DNA of 64,000 nucleotides from Gilichinskyi gelida (GTDB lineage: Bacteria > Acidobacteriota > Thermoanaerobaculia > Gp7-AA8): NCBI GenBank assembly GCA_038040385.1, contig JBBPII010000001.1, positions 1-64,000 on the forward strand, written 5' to 3'. This document shows, one piece after another, positions 8,245 to 15,926 of this stretch. The position numbers and the translations under genes were made by a program. Below the pieces are notes generated by a model that did no database searches, was not told the DNA's origin, and saw only the letters and a program-made list of their open reading frames with translations. Position 1 is the stretch's first letter, and each line of letters opens with the position of its first letter.

Positions 8245-8817
8245 CTATTGTCCCTGCTCGTCGAGCCCGGCGAGCTTTGCCCGGATAACCTGACGAATCT
8301 CCTCGTCGCTCACCTTGATCACATGGATGTCTTCGAGAGGAATGATCGCCGCGTCGTACTTCCCGTCCTTCCGCCGCAGGTTCACGCGTACATTTCCCCC
8401 ACGCGGCCCCATGTGCCATGACCGATCCGGATACTGCGAAGCCGCCACCTCCATCTTCGCAAGTTGCTCGACGCGCCGCGTATCCCAATCCACGCCGCCA
8501 ACCTTTCCCTCGATCGACGGATCAACGACCGGGTCACCGTCCACCATCTCGTATGTGCCTTCAGCGATCGTCTGCTCCGACTGATCGACCACGACCCACG
8601 GCCCGGCCGTCCAAGCGTCGATCGCCGGACAAGGCTCGTACGACCCCTTGAACAACTCCCGCGAAATGGGAGGAGCGAGATGATGCCACTGCATCGCATG
8701 TTGCACGGACGCCGGCGTTTGAATCCCCAGCACGAATGGTCCCTTGATGTGCTCTTTCCGGCCGCAGAAGCCGCACTCGACAGCATGCTGATCGCCAATG
8801 ACTCGAATCGTGAACAT
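8245..8817 (-). CDS. hypothetical protein with CxxC motif, reverse-oriented in cassette 3
   Basis: 190 residues from the ATG at 8817, chosen because GAGGA lies 8 bases upstream; an in-frame GTG/ATG at 8853 lacks such a site. The N-terminus has ECGFCGRKEHIKGPF, a possible half zinc site, and the C-terminus a compact alpha/beta stretch (AAIIPLEDIHVIKVSDEEI). Family not recognised. First gene of the two-gene reverse operon; the second starts 6 bp downstream. Confidence 0.65.
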   Translation of the reverse strand: MFTIRVIGDQHAVECGFCGRKEHIKGPFVLGIQTPASVQHAMQWHHLAPPISRELFKGSYEPCPAIDAWTAGPWVVVDQSEQTIAEGTYEMVDGDPVVDPSIEGKVGGVDWDTRRVEQLAKMEVAASQYPDRSWHMGPRGGNVRVNLRRKDGKYDAAIIPLEDIHVIKVSDEEIRQVIRAKLAGLDEQGQ

Positions 8818-8974
8818 CGCTCGTTCCTCTTCGCCGATCGGCCAGCTTACCACCGGCCCTTCACGGTTCCCGCAGGTGTTTCTAGGCTGAATGCGTGTCC
8901 CGCAAATTCGACCGTCGCGAACAGATCGAGGGGGCAGCCTTCCGCACGCTCCAGGAACCGTCGTGGAAATCGCC

Positions 8975-9079
8975 GGCTAACTCTCGCGTGCAGCGGAGGT
9001 GGCCCGCTGCGTTCCTGTGCTCCAAGTGCGCTACCATCTCTCGTCGCGGGCCACGCCGCTGACGCGTGGGCCGTTGGGC
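8975..9079 (+). other. attC site 3
   Basis: Cores GGCTAAC (8975-8981) and GTTGGGC (9073-9079). GCGTGCAGCGGAGGTGGCCCGC in the left arm folds onto the right arm with a single unpaired G and a single unpaired A, the classic pair of extrahelical bases. Its sequence differs from attC-1 and attC-2, suggesting a different source for cassette 3. Confidence 0.9.
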
Positions 9080-9178
9080 GCACCGAACGCCGAACGCTTG
9101 TGATACTTTCTGACCGTCGAGGGTAGGGATAACCCGGCTACGAGACACTCCTCTACAAAAGAGATCGGGGAGGCGCCG

Positions 9179-10027
9179 ATGGCCGATGTGCCGGACGTGG
9201 AACAACTTGCTAAGCGCGTGAGCGCGCTGGAAAAGCATCCCAAAGATAATTGGGATAGGGCCTCAGTGATCATAGCGGCGTTGGTGCCGGTTACAATCGC
9301 GGCGCTTAGTGCCGTCGTGACGCGGCAGGGCAATCAAATCGCGGCGGCCCAGGTAAGAGTCGCGGAGGCGCAGGTTCAATTGGGTAAGAATCAGCATGCG
9401 GCGCAGCTCGAGTCGGCGAACATTGCCGCACGCGTCGAGAAGGCGAAGCTCGTCCGGGATTACGTTGATATCTTGCTTTCGAAGAAGGACCGAACCAGGG
9501 CGGCCTTGGGCGCCCGTGGCCTAGTTCTAGGTCTGCCGAGCGAGGGGCCCGAGCTCATAAAGGAATTGGACGTAATCAACAGCGAAACTGCCAAGCCCGC
9601 TATCGGCCATGGAGATAGGCCGGCGGTATTTCCGATTCTTGTCGGTACCGCCCATCAGGTTACGTGCGTCAACCGGGGTGGTGTGGGCACAAAGTGTGTG
9701 CAAAGACCGGGCGAGATTATCACCCCACCCCCAGAGCGCGGGGTCGGAATTTTTCAGGCCACGATACCCGTCGGCGCTAGATGGCTGACCGGAACTCTCA
9801 CTGAGTACAGCGGCTCGTCTTGTAACGGGGGCGCTGCGATCGCCGAGATTCTCATCGACGGTGTGAGCATGTGGCGGGAAGAGCTTCTGGAGACCAAGCT
9901 ACATCCCTTTAAGGTTCCCATTCCGGCGGGCGCGAAGCTTCTTGAGCTACGTACAGATTCGGCGGATCCCTCGCCCTTTTGTGATGACCCTGATTGGCAA
10001 TCCGTTACGTACCGTCGAGACCTGTGA
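9179..10027 (+). CDS. membrane-anchored coiled-coil protein (cassette 4)
   Basis: 282 residues. A good ribosome site (GGGGAGG) precedes the ATG. Residues 28-47 form one transmembrane helix (ASVIIAALVPVTIAALSAVV), followed by an alanine/glutamine-rich coiled coil (to about residue 100). The C-terminal 120 residues look like a beta-sandwich (GVGIFQATIPVGARWLTGTL, IAEILIDGVSMWREEL) resembling NPCBM-like carbohydrate-binding folds with a Cys pair. Function unknown. The stop is 24 bp before the attC-4 core. Confidence 0.7.
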   Translation: MADVPDVEQLAKRVSALEKHPKDNWDRASVIIAALVPVTIAALSAVVTRQGNQIAAAQVRVAEAQVQLGKNQHAAQLESANIAARVEKAKLVRDYVDILLSKKDRTRAALGARGLVLGLPSEGPELIKELDVINSETAKPAIGHGDRPAVFPILVGTAHQVTCVNRGGVGTKCVQRPGEIITPPPERGVGIFQATIPVGARWLTGTLTEYSGSSCNGGAAIAEILIDGVSMWREELLETKLHPFKVPIPAGAKLLELRTDSADPSPFCDDPDWQSVTYRRDL

Positions 10028-10050
10028 GCACCAGTGTCACCTGAACGGGC

Positions 10051-10184
10051 GCCCAACTCCTGGCAGCACCCGACGCGCGGCCGTAGCTGGCCCGGCGCCT
10101 GCGGCGTCTCGGTTGACGCGACATGTTGCGTGGCGCCACCGCGCGCGGTGAGGCCGCGCGCGGGTGAGCCAAGGAACGTTGGGC
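10051..10184 (+). other. attC site 4
   Basis: Cores GCCCAAC (10051-10057) and GTTGGGC (10178-10184) are exact complements. Left-arm CACCCGACGCGCGGCC pairs with GGCCGCGCGCGGGTG apart from one extrahelical A, in the same place as in attC-2. Confidence 0.9.
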
Positions 10185-10214
10185 GGCAGAAGCGCGATCT
10201 TGTAACCTGCACCG

Positions 10215-10455
10215 GTGCAGGTTGAATTTGAGCTGATCAGCGAGATTCGAGCGGTTGAAACGATCGCGACTGGTCACGGCATTCGCATCCTTGAACGCCT
10301 GAATCGTGCGTACGGCAAAGGCAACTGGCGGAAGCTCAAAGGCTTCGACGGCGGTTCGGCTGCCTGATGGGACGGTGGCCGAAGCCGAGATCCACTGGTT
10401 CGAGGCGCACGGCATCGGAAAGCGTAGAATGAAGATCAAGCGACTGATCGAGTGA
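10215..10455 (+). pseudogene. small conserved cassette protein, frameshifted
   Basis: The GTG at 10215 opens VEFELISEIRAVETIA and continues to NWRKLKGFDGG, then hits a stop at about 10367. Shifting the frame by one base near 10350 restores VRLPDGTVAEAEIHWFEAHG and IGKRRMKIKRLIE to the stop at 10453-10455. Together they make an about 80-residue protein of a small family I recall as common in cassettes and proteobacterial genomes. One extra G in the GGCGG run would explain the break; a sequencing error is the alternative. The stop overlaps the next gene. Confidence 0.65.
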
Positions 10456-10457
10456 CC

Positions 10458-10688
10458 ATGTCTGAACCCAAACGATTCGCCGTCTGTATCCGAAACGAAG
10501 GGAATGAAGCTTCCCTCGAACTGCGAAAGATCTACGAGGTCCTCGAAGACACCGAAGCGGAGACCCATCAGATGCTTCGCGTCATCGATGAGGAGAACGA
10601 GGACTATCTGTACCCCGCTGTATGGTTCGTCCCGATCGATCTGCCCACGAACGTCGAGCAGGCAATTCTCGAGTTGGTCGAGCATTGA
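10458..10688 (+). CDS. small conserved hypothetical protein (cassette 5)
   Basis: 76 residues (MSEPKRFAVCIRNEGNEASL, then LRKIYEVLEDTEAETHQMLR, VIDEENEDYLYPAVWFVPID). This compact alpha/beta protein is a familiar partner of the upstream small gene. A GTG at 10452 that overlaps the preceding stop is an equally good start and would add two residues. Function unknown; the pair looks like a two-gene cassette and could be a toxin-antitoxin-like unit, but nothing in the sequence proves it. Confidence 0.75.
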   Translation: MSEPKRFAVCIRNEGNEASLELRKIYEVLEDTEAETHQMLRVIDEENEDYLYPAVWFVPIDLPTNVEQAILELVEH

Positions 10689-10694
10689 TCTGCC

Positions 10695-10723
10695 GCCCAA
10701 CTCGGCCGCCAAGCCGTTAGAGC
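10695..10723 (+). other. degenerate or internally deleted attC site 5
   Basis: GCCCAAC (10695-10701) is separated by only 14 bases from GTTAGAGC, with GGC/GCC arms able to form a tiny hairpin. It sits exactly where an attC should be, 6 bp after a cassette gene, but is far shorter than any functional site and its right core deviates from consensus. Confidence 0.45.
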
Positions 10724-10807
10724 GCTAAGGCAAGGTAGGCTGCGCGATGCTTGGTAGCGCAAATCGCAATGCGACCTCGACGCAAGCGTAGAGGTAGGAG
10801 TGAACAA

Positions 10808-11305
10808 GTGGCTGGGACGTCTGATGTGCCCGAAGCTATGCGGGAAACTTACGAATGGCTCCGACACGCGACCGATGATGTGTGCGCCCATCACCTGAGC
10901 GAAGAGTACGCCGTCCTCGGCCGCCAGATGGCGGCGGCTCTCACCCGGAAGCGGCCGTCGCCGCTCGCAAGCGGTTCGCTCGAAGCGTGGGCTTGCGGGA
11001 TTCTCTACGCCTTGGGCAGAGTCAATTTCATGTTCGACCAGACTCAGACTCCGTATCTGTCGGCCGAGCAACTGTGTTCCATCTTCCGGGTGAGCAAGAG
11101 CACGGGAGCAGCGAAGGCAAAGCGCATCGAGCAATTGCTCCGAATTCGTGTCATGGATCCGAAGTGGTCGCTACCGAGTCGCCTAGCCGACAATCCGGTG
11201 GCATGGTTGATCGAGTTCAACGGTGTCGTGTTGGATGCGCGCACTCTTCCCAAGGACATTCAAGAGATCGTGTATCGCAAGGGTCTCATTCCTTACGTGC
11301 CCTGA
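10808..11305 (+). CDS. DUF6398 domain-containing protein (cassette 6)
   Basis: 165 residues from the GTG at 10808, selected because AGGAG lies 7 bases upstream. Diagnostic stretches are VCAHHLSEEYAVLGRQMAAA, LTRKRPSPLASG, WACGILYALGRVNFMFDQ and STGAAKAKRIEQLL, the DUF6398 pattern, which includes a helix-turn-helix-like segment. Function unknown; the family is frequent on mobile DNA. The gene is followed 22 bp later by an attC whose arms are separated by a group II intron. Confidence 0.8.
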   Translation: MAGTSDVPEAMRETYEWLRHATDDVCAHHLSEEYAVLGRQMAAALTRKRPSPLASGSLEAWACGILYALGRVNFMFDQTQTPYLSAEQLCSIFRVSKSTGAAKAKRIEQLLRIRVMDPKWSLPSRLADNPVAWLIEFNGVVLDARTLPKDIQEIVYRKGLIPYVP

Positions 11306-11326
11306 ACAAGGGCACGAAGCGGAGCG

Positions 11327-11418
11327 GTCTAACTCGCTGAAGCTGACGAGCCGCCGCCTTGGAACCCGGGGCTGAAGCCCCTCGTTCACCTCCAAGCGTC
11401 ACGGCGTCACGCCGGTTG
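11327..11418 (+). other. left half of attC site 6 (interrupted by intron)
   Basis: Core GTCTAAC (11327-11333) followed by the arm CTCGCTGAAGCTGACGAGC. This arm pairs with GCTCGCAGCTTAGCGAG at 13534-13550, on the far side of the intron, leaving one G and one A unpaired, as in an intact attC. The rest is variable loop. Confidence 0.85.
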
Positions 11419-12028
11419 GTGCGCCAGGAAAGCTTCGAGGAGGAGGAAACGATGTGAGTTGAAGCACAGAGTGGAAACCTCCTGAAGCAACCCAGCGGGT
11501 GAGAGTCCTGCCCCATCAAGGTTGGCCGCCAGTGGGAAGCGAGTCTTGCGTGGTGTTCGATCGGAGTAATCCGAGCTGCGAAGCGTAGACAGCGAGCGAA
11601 CAGGCTATGTGATTGAGCCTCGAAAGGTGACTGAATGCGGAGCCGACGCCGTCAACTGAGCGGAAGGCAACATCTGGTGCATCGCAATGGCCTGATGCAC
11701 GAGGTCCGCCGGGGTCGAAGAGCAGGGCATGTTCGCAAAGGGGTTGCCGAGGAACCTGGGAGATCCCGCAGTCTCCACGAGTGCAAATCGAAGGCAGAGG
11801 ATTGAGGCACCGGCGCAGTTCCGATGAGGAGCCGGCAACAGCAATTCCCCGTCGCCTCGCGACAAGCAGCAGTCCGTGGTACCGCCCGGCGAACGAAAGG
11901 GAGCGAGGCGGAAAGGACGGTGGGAAGTCGGAGCGTCTTGAAGGTACCGATGAAGCTGGAGAACCGAACCCCGCGGGATCCAGCTGAGGGAAGCGAGGCG
12001 CCGGGTCACGGAACTGCTGAAGGGAAAC

Positions 12029-13399
12029 ATGAGCGAGACATCGGGCTCAAACGGAGTGTCAACAAAACTCCAGCAGATAGCGGAACTGTCGAGACGGATG
12101 CCGGGAGTGGTACTGACCACGCTATCCCACAACATCGATCTCGAGTTTCTGCGCGAGGCGTATCGAAGAACCCGTAAGGATGGAGCCACAGGCGTCGACG
12201 AGGTGACGGCAAAGGAGTACGCGAGCAAACTCGATGAGAATCTCGCGCTGCTGCTGGAGCGGTTCAAGTCTGGGACGTACTGGGCGCCACCGGTGCGGCG
12301 CGTTCACATCCCGAAAGGCGATGGAACGAAGACCCGGCCCATCGGCATCCCGACGTTCGAAGACAAGGTGCTTCAGCGTGCGGTGACGATGGTGATGGAG
12401 GCGGTCTATGAGCAGGAGTTCAGCGACTGTTCATGGGGCTTTCGGCCGGGCCGCAGCGCACATGGGGCACTGGACACGTTGCGTGCGGGGCTCATGAAGA
12501 TGGCAGGGGGGTGGGTGGTCGAAGTGGACATCGAGCGGTTCTTCGACACGCTCGACCACGGCCAGCTTCGGCAAATGCTCGACCAGAGGGTGTGCGATGG
12601 TGTGCTGCGACGCATGATCGACAAGTGGCTCGCCGCGGGAGTCCTCGAAGAAGGAGCGGTGCACTATCCCGACGGCGGAACGCCGCAGGGCGGTGTGATC
12701 TCGCCTCTTCTGGCGAACGTTTACCTGCATCACGTTCTCGACACGTGGTTCGAAAGCATGGCGCGTCCGAAGCTTCGAGGAGAAGCGTTTCTGGTGCGGT
12801 ATGCCGACGACTTCGTGATCGTCTGCGCGATCAAGAGCGACGCGGAGAAGTTGATGGCCGTATTGCCGAAGCGCTTCGGCAAGTACGGTTTGAAGCTTCA
12901 CCCCGAGAAGACTCGTCTGGTGCGCTTCACAAAACCGTCCTACACGTCGACCGGCAAAGGCGGCGGCGCTGGAGGATCGGGAACATTCGATCTGCTGGGG
13001 TTCACTCATCACTGGCAACGGTCATACCGCGGCAAGGGCTGGGTGATCCAGCGAAAGACGGCCAAAACCCGTATGACGCGAGCGGTCCGGAAAGTGTCGG
13101 AGTGGTGCCGGAAGAACCGGCACCGCCCGGTGGCCGAGCAGTTCAAAGCTCTCGCTTCGAAGCTGCGCGGCCACTATCAATACTTCGGCCTGACCGGAAA
13201 CGGGCGCGCGTTGAAGAACTTCTTCTTCGCCGTTCGCCGCGAATGGCATCGGTGGTTGAACCGTCGTTCGCAACGCAACAACACGAGATGGGATCGCTTC
13301 GAAAAACTTCTCCAGCACTATGTGCTGCCGAAGCCGATCGTTGTGCATTCCGTCTACGTCGCACAGCGAACCCGTGATCCGAGGAGCCGGATGCGGTAG
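12029..13399 (+). CDS. ltrA: group II intron reverse transcriptase/maturase
   Basis: 456 residues. RT motifs in order: LREAYRRTRKDGATGVDEVT, RRVHIPKGDGTKTRPIGIPT, DCSWGFRPGRSAHGALD, VEVDIERFFDTLDH, GTPQGGVISPLLANVYLH and the active site RYADDFVIVC (about residue 257). A maturase (X/GIIM) domain follows (KLRGHYQYFGLTGNGRAL, FFFAVRREWHRWLNRRSQ). There is no C-terminal HNH domain. The stop codon lies inside the predicted domain V hairpin. It promotes splicing and retrohoming of its host intron. Confidence 0.95.
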   Translation: MSETSGSNGVSTKLQQIAELSRRMPGVVLTTLSHNIDLEFLREAYRRTRKDGATGVDEVTAKEYASKLDENLALLLERFKSGTYWAPPVRRVHIPKGDGTKTRPIGIPTFEDKVLQRAVTMVMEAVYEQEFSDCSWGFRPGRSAHGALDTLRAGLMKMAGGWVVEVDIERFFDTLDHGQLRQMLDQRVCDGVLRRMIDKWLAAGVLEEGAVHYPDGGTPQGGVISPLLANVYLHHVLDTWFESMARPKLRGEAFLVRYADDFVIVCAIKSDAEKLMAVLPKRFGKYGLKLHPEKTRLVRFTKPSYTSTGKGGGAGGSGTFDLLGFTHHWQRSYRGKGWVIQRKTAKTRMTRAVRKVSEWCRKNRHRPVAEQFKALASKLRGHYQYFGLTGNGRALKNFFFAVRREWHRWLNRRSQRNNTRWDRFEKLLQHYVLPKPIVVHSVYVAQRTRDPRSRMR

Positions 13400-13416
13400 T
13401 CCCGCACGTCCGGATC
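13384..13416 (+). ncRNA. group II intron domain V
   Basis: GAGCCGGATGCGG pairs with CCGCACGTCCGGATC around a TAGT tetraloop. This is the conserved catalytic hairpin, with the two-base bulge on the 3' strand. The RT stop codon (13397-13399) falls in its loop. Confidence 0.8.
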
Positions 13417-13458
13417 TGAAGGGGGGCCGGGGCGAGTAATCGCCTCGGTCTACCCGAC

Positions 13459-13562
13459 CAGATCGGCAGTCGCTGTGGCCAGCTTCTCGCCGGCAACCGT
13501 CGTGCCGCTCTGGCTCTCGCACCTGGTGTGCGGCTCGCAGCTTAGCGAGAGATCCGTTGGGC
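13459..13562 (+). other. right half of attC site 6
   Basis: Contains the arm GCTCGCAGCTTAGCGAG (13534-13550) complementary to the left half at 11334 and ends in the core GTTGGGC (13556-13562), identical to the right cores of attC-3 and attC-4. Confidence 0.85.
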
Positions 13563-13626
13563 GGCTGAAGCCGTGTCGCTCACCGTGAGTTCGTCTGGTC
13601 CAGTGGTGTAGTAGCCCTGCGAAACC

Positions 13627-14187
13627 ATGAAGACATTGCTTGTGCGGACACTCGACCAGTGGCGCGAATGGCTCACCGAGCATCATGCATCGGCGTCAGA
13701 GGTCTGGCTGATCTTTCACAAGCGACACACCGGCGTTGCGTCAATCGACTACAAGGACGCGCGCGACGAGGCGCTGTGCTTTGGCTGGGTAGACAGTCTC
13801 GTCAAGCGCCTGGACGACCGGCGGTACGCACTAAAGTTCACGCCGCGCAGAGCGAACAGCCGATGGTCCGCCGTGAATCGGCAACGCTACGCCGAACTCA
13901 AAGCCAGCGGGCGATTGAAACCGCCAGGGATCGAACGGTCCCCTACCGACCGCGGCTATGGCTCTCGACCACCGCGGCTTCCGATGCCTTCAAAGCTTCC
14001 GGCCTACATCCAGGCAGAGTTGAGGAATCACCCGAGAGCCTTGCGCCACTTCGAAGCGTTGGCACCCTCGCAACGCCGGCGGTATCTCGCCTGGATTGAG
14101 GCCGCCAAGCGCGAGGACACGAAACTCAGACGTCTAAAGGAGGCGATTCGCCTCCTGGCTGGCGGCAAAGTGCTGGGACTGAAGTAA
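13627..14187 (+). CDS. YdeI/OmpD-associated (OmdA) family protein (cassette 7)
   Basis: 186 residues. Typical YdeI-family landmarks: the HASASEVWLIFHKRHTG start, DEALCFGWVDSLVKRLDDRR and FTPRRANSRWSAVNRQRYAE, then a C-terminal helical OmdA part (AYIQAELRNHPRALRHFEAL, RRRYLAWIEAAKREDTK). Cytoplasmic; linked in the literature to stress or cationic-peptide tolerance, with the mechanism unclear. It is the last cassette: its stop is 6 bp from a half core where the array meets chromosomal sequence. Confidence 0.9.
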   Translation: MKTLLVRTLDQWREWLTEHHASASEVWLIFHKRHTGVASIDYKDARDEALCFGWVDSLVKRLDDRRYALKFTPRRANSRWSAVNRQRYAELKASGRLKPPGIERSPTDRGYGSRPPRLPMPSKLPAYIQAELRNHPRALRHFEALAPSQRRRYLAWIEAAKREDTKLRRLKEAIRLLAGGKVLGLK

Positions 14188-14190
14188 CAG

Positions 14191-14197
14191 GCCGCCC
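14191..14197 (+). other. right boundary of cassette array inside a half attC core
   Basis: GCCGCCC directly follows the last cassette gene and is identical to the start of attC-1 and the degenerate attC-5. The expected AAC is missing. From 14197 on the sequence (CTTCACTGGTACGG) matches the chromosomal context seen at 2494. The array therefore stops within the core of a would-be attC. Confidence 0.55.
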
Positions 14198-14210
14198 TTC
14201 ACTGGTACGG

Positions 14211-15926
14211 TCAGCGTCCTGACCCGATCGGTGAGCGGTCTCGCTGGTCGGGCAGGAGCGCCTGGATCACCAGCGCCGCCACCACCCCCACCACACAACC
14301 GACCACGTTCCACCACAGCCACGCCATGTTGGTGTAGGCGGCGCAAAACCCGACCGTCGCTTCGGCGATGACGGCCGCCCAGAACATCGCCCGGCCGCCG
14401 ATGCGCGGGAGGTAGAACGCACAGAGGAAGATCGCCAGCATCGTTCCGTAGAAGAGCGAGCCGACCTGATTGACGGCCACGATCAGGGAGCCGAGGCGGT
14501 TGGCGTACATGGCGAAGCCGATGCAGAAGAGGCCCCAGAACAGGGTCATGGCCTTCGACGCGTTGACGTACTGGTGATCGGTCGCGTCGCGCCACAGCAG
14601 GCGTTTGCCGATGTCGACGACGCTGGTTGACGCCAGTGAGTTCAGGCCCGACGCCGTGGCCGACATCGCCGCGCAGAAGATGGCCGCCATGAGCAGACCG
14701 ACGACGCCCGCCGGCAGGTTCTGCGTGATGAACGTGAGGAAGACGTAGTCGTTGTCCGTGCGGTCGGCCTTCGGATCGTTCGTTCGGATGAGCGCCGCCG
14801 CGGTATCGTGCGTGGCGGCCGCTCGCGCCTGCAGCGTCCGCAACTCCGCGGTCGTGCGCTCGATCGCGGAGTCGTCGCGCGCGTTCATGGCGCTCACCAG
14901 CGCCGCCGCGCGGGCCCGCTTCTCGGCGAACGTCTGCCGGTGCTCGGTCTCGAGGCGCTCGAACTCCGCGGCGTACTGGCTCGACGCGATCTTCGCGCGC
15001 TGCACGGGATTGAACGACAGCGGCGGCATGACGAACTGGTAGAAGACGAACACCATGGTGCCCACGAAGAGGATGAAGAACTGCATCGGCACCTTGACCA
15101 TGCCGTTGAAGAGCAGGCCGAGGCGGCTCTGGGCGATCGTCTCGCCGGTCAGATAGCGCTGTACCTGCGATTGATCCGTTCCGAAATACGCAAGCGCGAC
15201 CATGAGGCCGCCGAAGAGACCGGACCAGAAGTTGTACGGCGTCGAGACGTCGAACGAGAAGCTGATCACGTTCATGCGCCCCATCCGCCCTGCCACGCGC
15301 ACCGCATCGACAAAGCCCACCTCGTGCGGCAGCGACCGGATGGCGATCGCGAGCGCGGTCGCCATTCCGCCGAGGGCGATCAGAAGCTGATGGGTGTGCG
15401 TCCAGCTCACCGCTTTCGTCCCGCCGGTGGTGGTGTAGACGATGACCAGCGCACCGATGGCGATCGTCGTCCACTGCAGGTTCCAGCCGAGGACGAGCGA
15501 GAGGATCAGCGCCGGCGCGAACATCGTCATCGCCGTGCCGAGGCCGCGCTGCACCAGGAAGATGATCGCGGTGGTGGTGCGCATCCGGTTGTCGAAGCGC
15601 GTCTCGAGGTACTCGTACGCGGTGAAGACCTTGAGGCGGTGGTAGACCGGCACCGCGGTGATCGACAGGATGACCATGGCGATCGGCAGGCCGAGGTAGA
15701 ACTGCACGAAGCGCATGCCGTCGGCGTAGGCCTGGCCCGGCGTCGACAGAAAGGTGATCGCGCTGGCCTGGGTGGCCATGATGGAGAGGGCGATGGTCGG
15801 CCACTTCAGCTTGCGGTCGGCGAGCAGGTACTGCGCCAGCTCCCGCTGCTTGCGCCCCTTCCACACCCCGTACACGACGATCGCCAGCAACGTCGCGCCG
15901 AGAACGGCCCAGTCGATCGTTCTCAC
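14211..15926 (-). CDS. sodium:solute symporter family transporter
   Basis: 571 residues, about 13 transmembrane helices. SSS-family hallmarks are the N-terminal DRKLKWPTIALSIMATQASA, the FLSTPGQAYADGMRF segment, GTDQSQVQRYLTGET and the late AAIFCAAMSATASGLNSLAS (Na2-site region). Residues around 330-400 form a long charged cytoplasmic insertion (AEFERLETEHRQTFAEKRAR). Imports an unidentified solute, such as a sugar or sialic-acid-like compound, with Na+. It is the last gene of an operon with the PIG-L deacetylase and a 57-residue membrane protein. Its 3' third is duplicated at 4577-5147. Confidence 0.93.
   Translation of the reverse strand: MRTIDWAVLGATLLAIVVYGVWKGRKQRELAQYLLADRKLKWPTIALSIMATQASAITFLSTPGQAYADGMRFVQFYLGLPIAMVILSITAVPVYHRLKVFTAYEYLETRFDNRMRTTTAIIFLVQRGLGTAMTMFAPALILSLVLGWNLQWTTIAIGALVIVYTTTGGTKAVSWTHTHQLLIALGGMATALAIAIRSLPHEVGFVDAVRVAGRMGRMNVISFSFDVSTPYNFWSGLFGGLMVALAYFGTDQSQVQRYLTGETIAQSRLGLLFNGMVKVPMQFFILFVGTMVFVFYQFVMPPLSFNPVQRAKIASSQYAAEFERLETEHRQTFAEKRARAAALVSAMNARDDSAIERTTAELRTLQARAAATHDTAAALIRTNDPKADRTDNDYVFLTFITQNLPAGVVGLLMAAIFCAAMSATASGLNSLASTSVVDIGKRLLWRDATDHQYVNASKAMTLFWGLFCIGFAMYANRLGSLIVAVNQVGSLFYGTMLAIFLCAFYLPRIGGRAMFWAAVIAEATVGFCAAYTNMAWLWWNVVGCVVGVVAALVIQALLPDQRDRSPIGSGR

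Larger units (their letters stand above)
11419..13458 (+). mobile_element. group II intron, class IIC/attC-type
   Basis: About 2.04 kb. The 5' end is placed at GTGCGCC (11419), the usual group II intron start. The 3' end is near CTACCCGAC (about 13458), behind a domain V hairpin and a GC-rich domain VI. It encodes a reverse transcriptase without an endonuclease domain, as class C introns do. It lies inside the loop of an attC, in the same orientation as most cassette genes here. Exact ends could be off by a few bases. Class C introns are known to use DNA hairpins such as terminators and attC sites as targets. Confidence 0.85.

Noticed and set aside
5148..14210. Integron integrase gene
   Set aside because: I looked on both strands for an about 320-residue tyrosine recombinase with the intI-specific patch and R..H-R-Y residues; none of the open frames fits.
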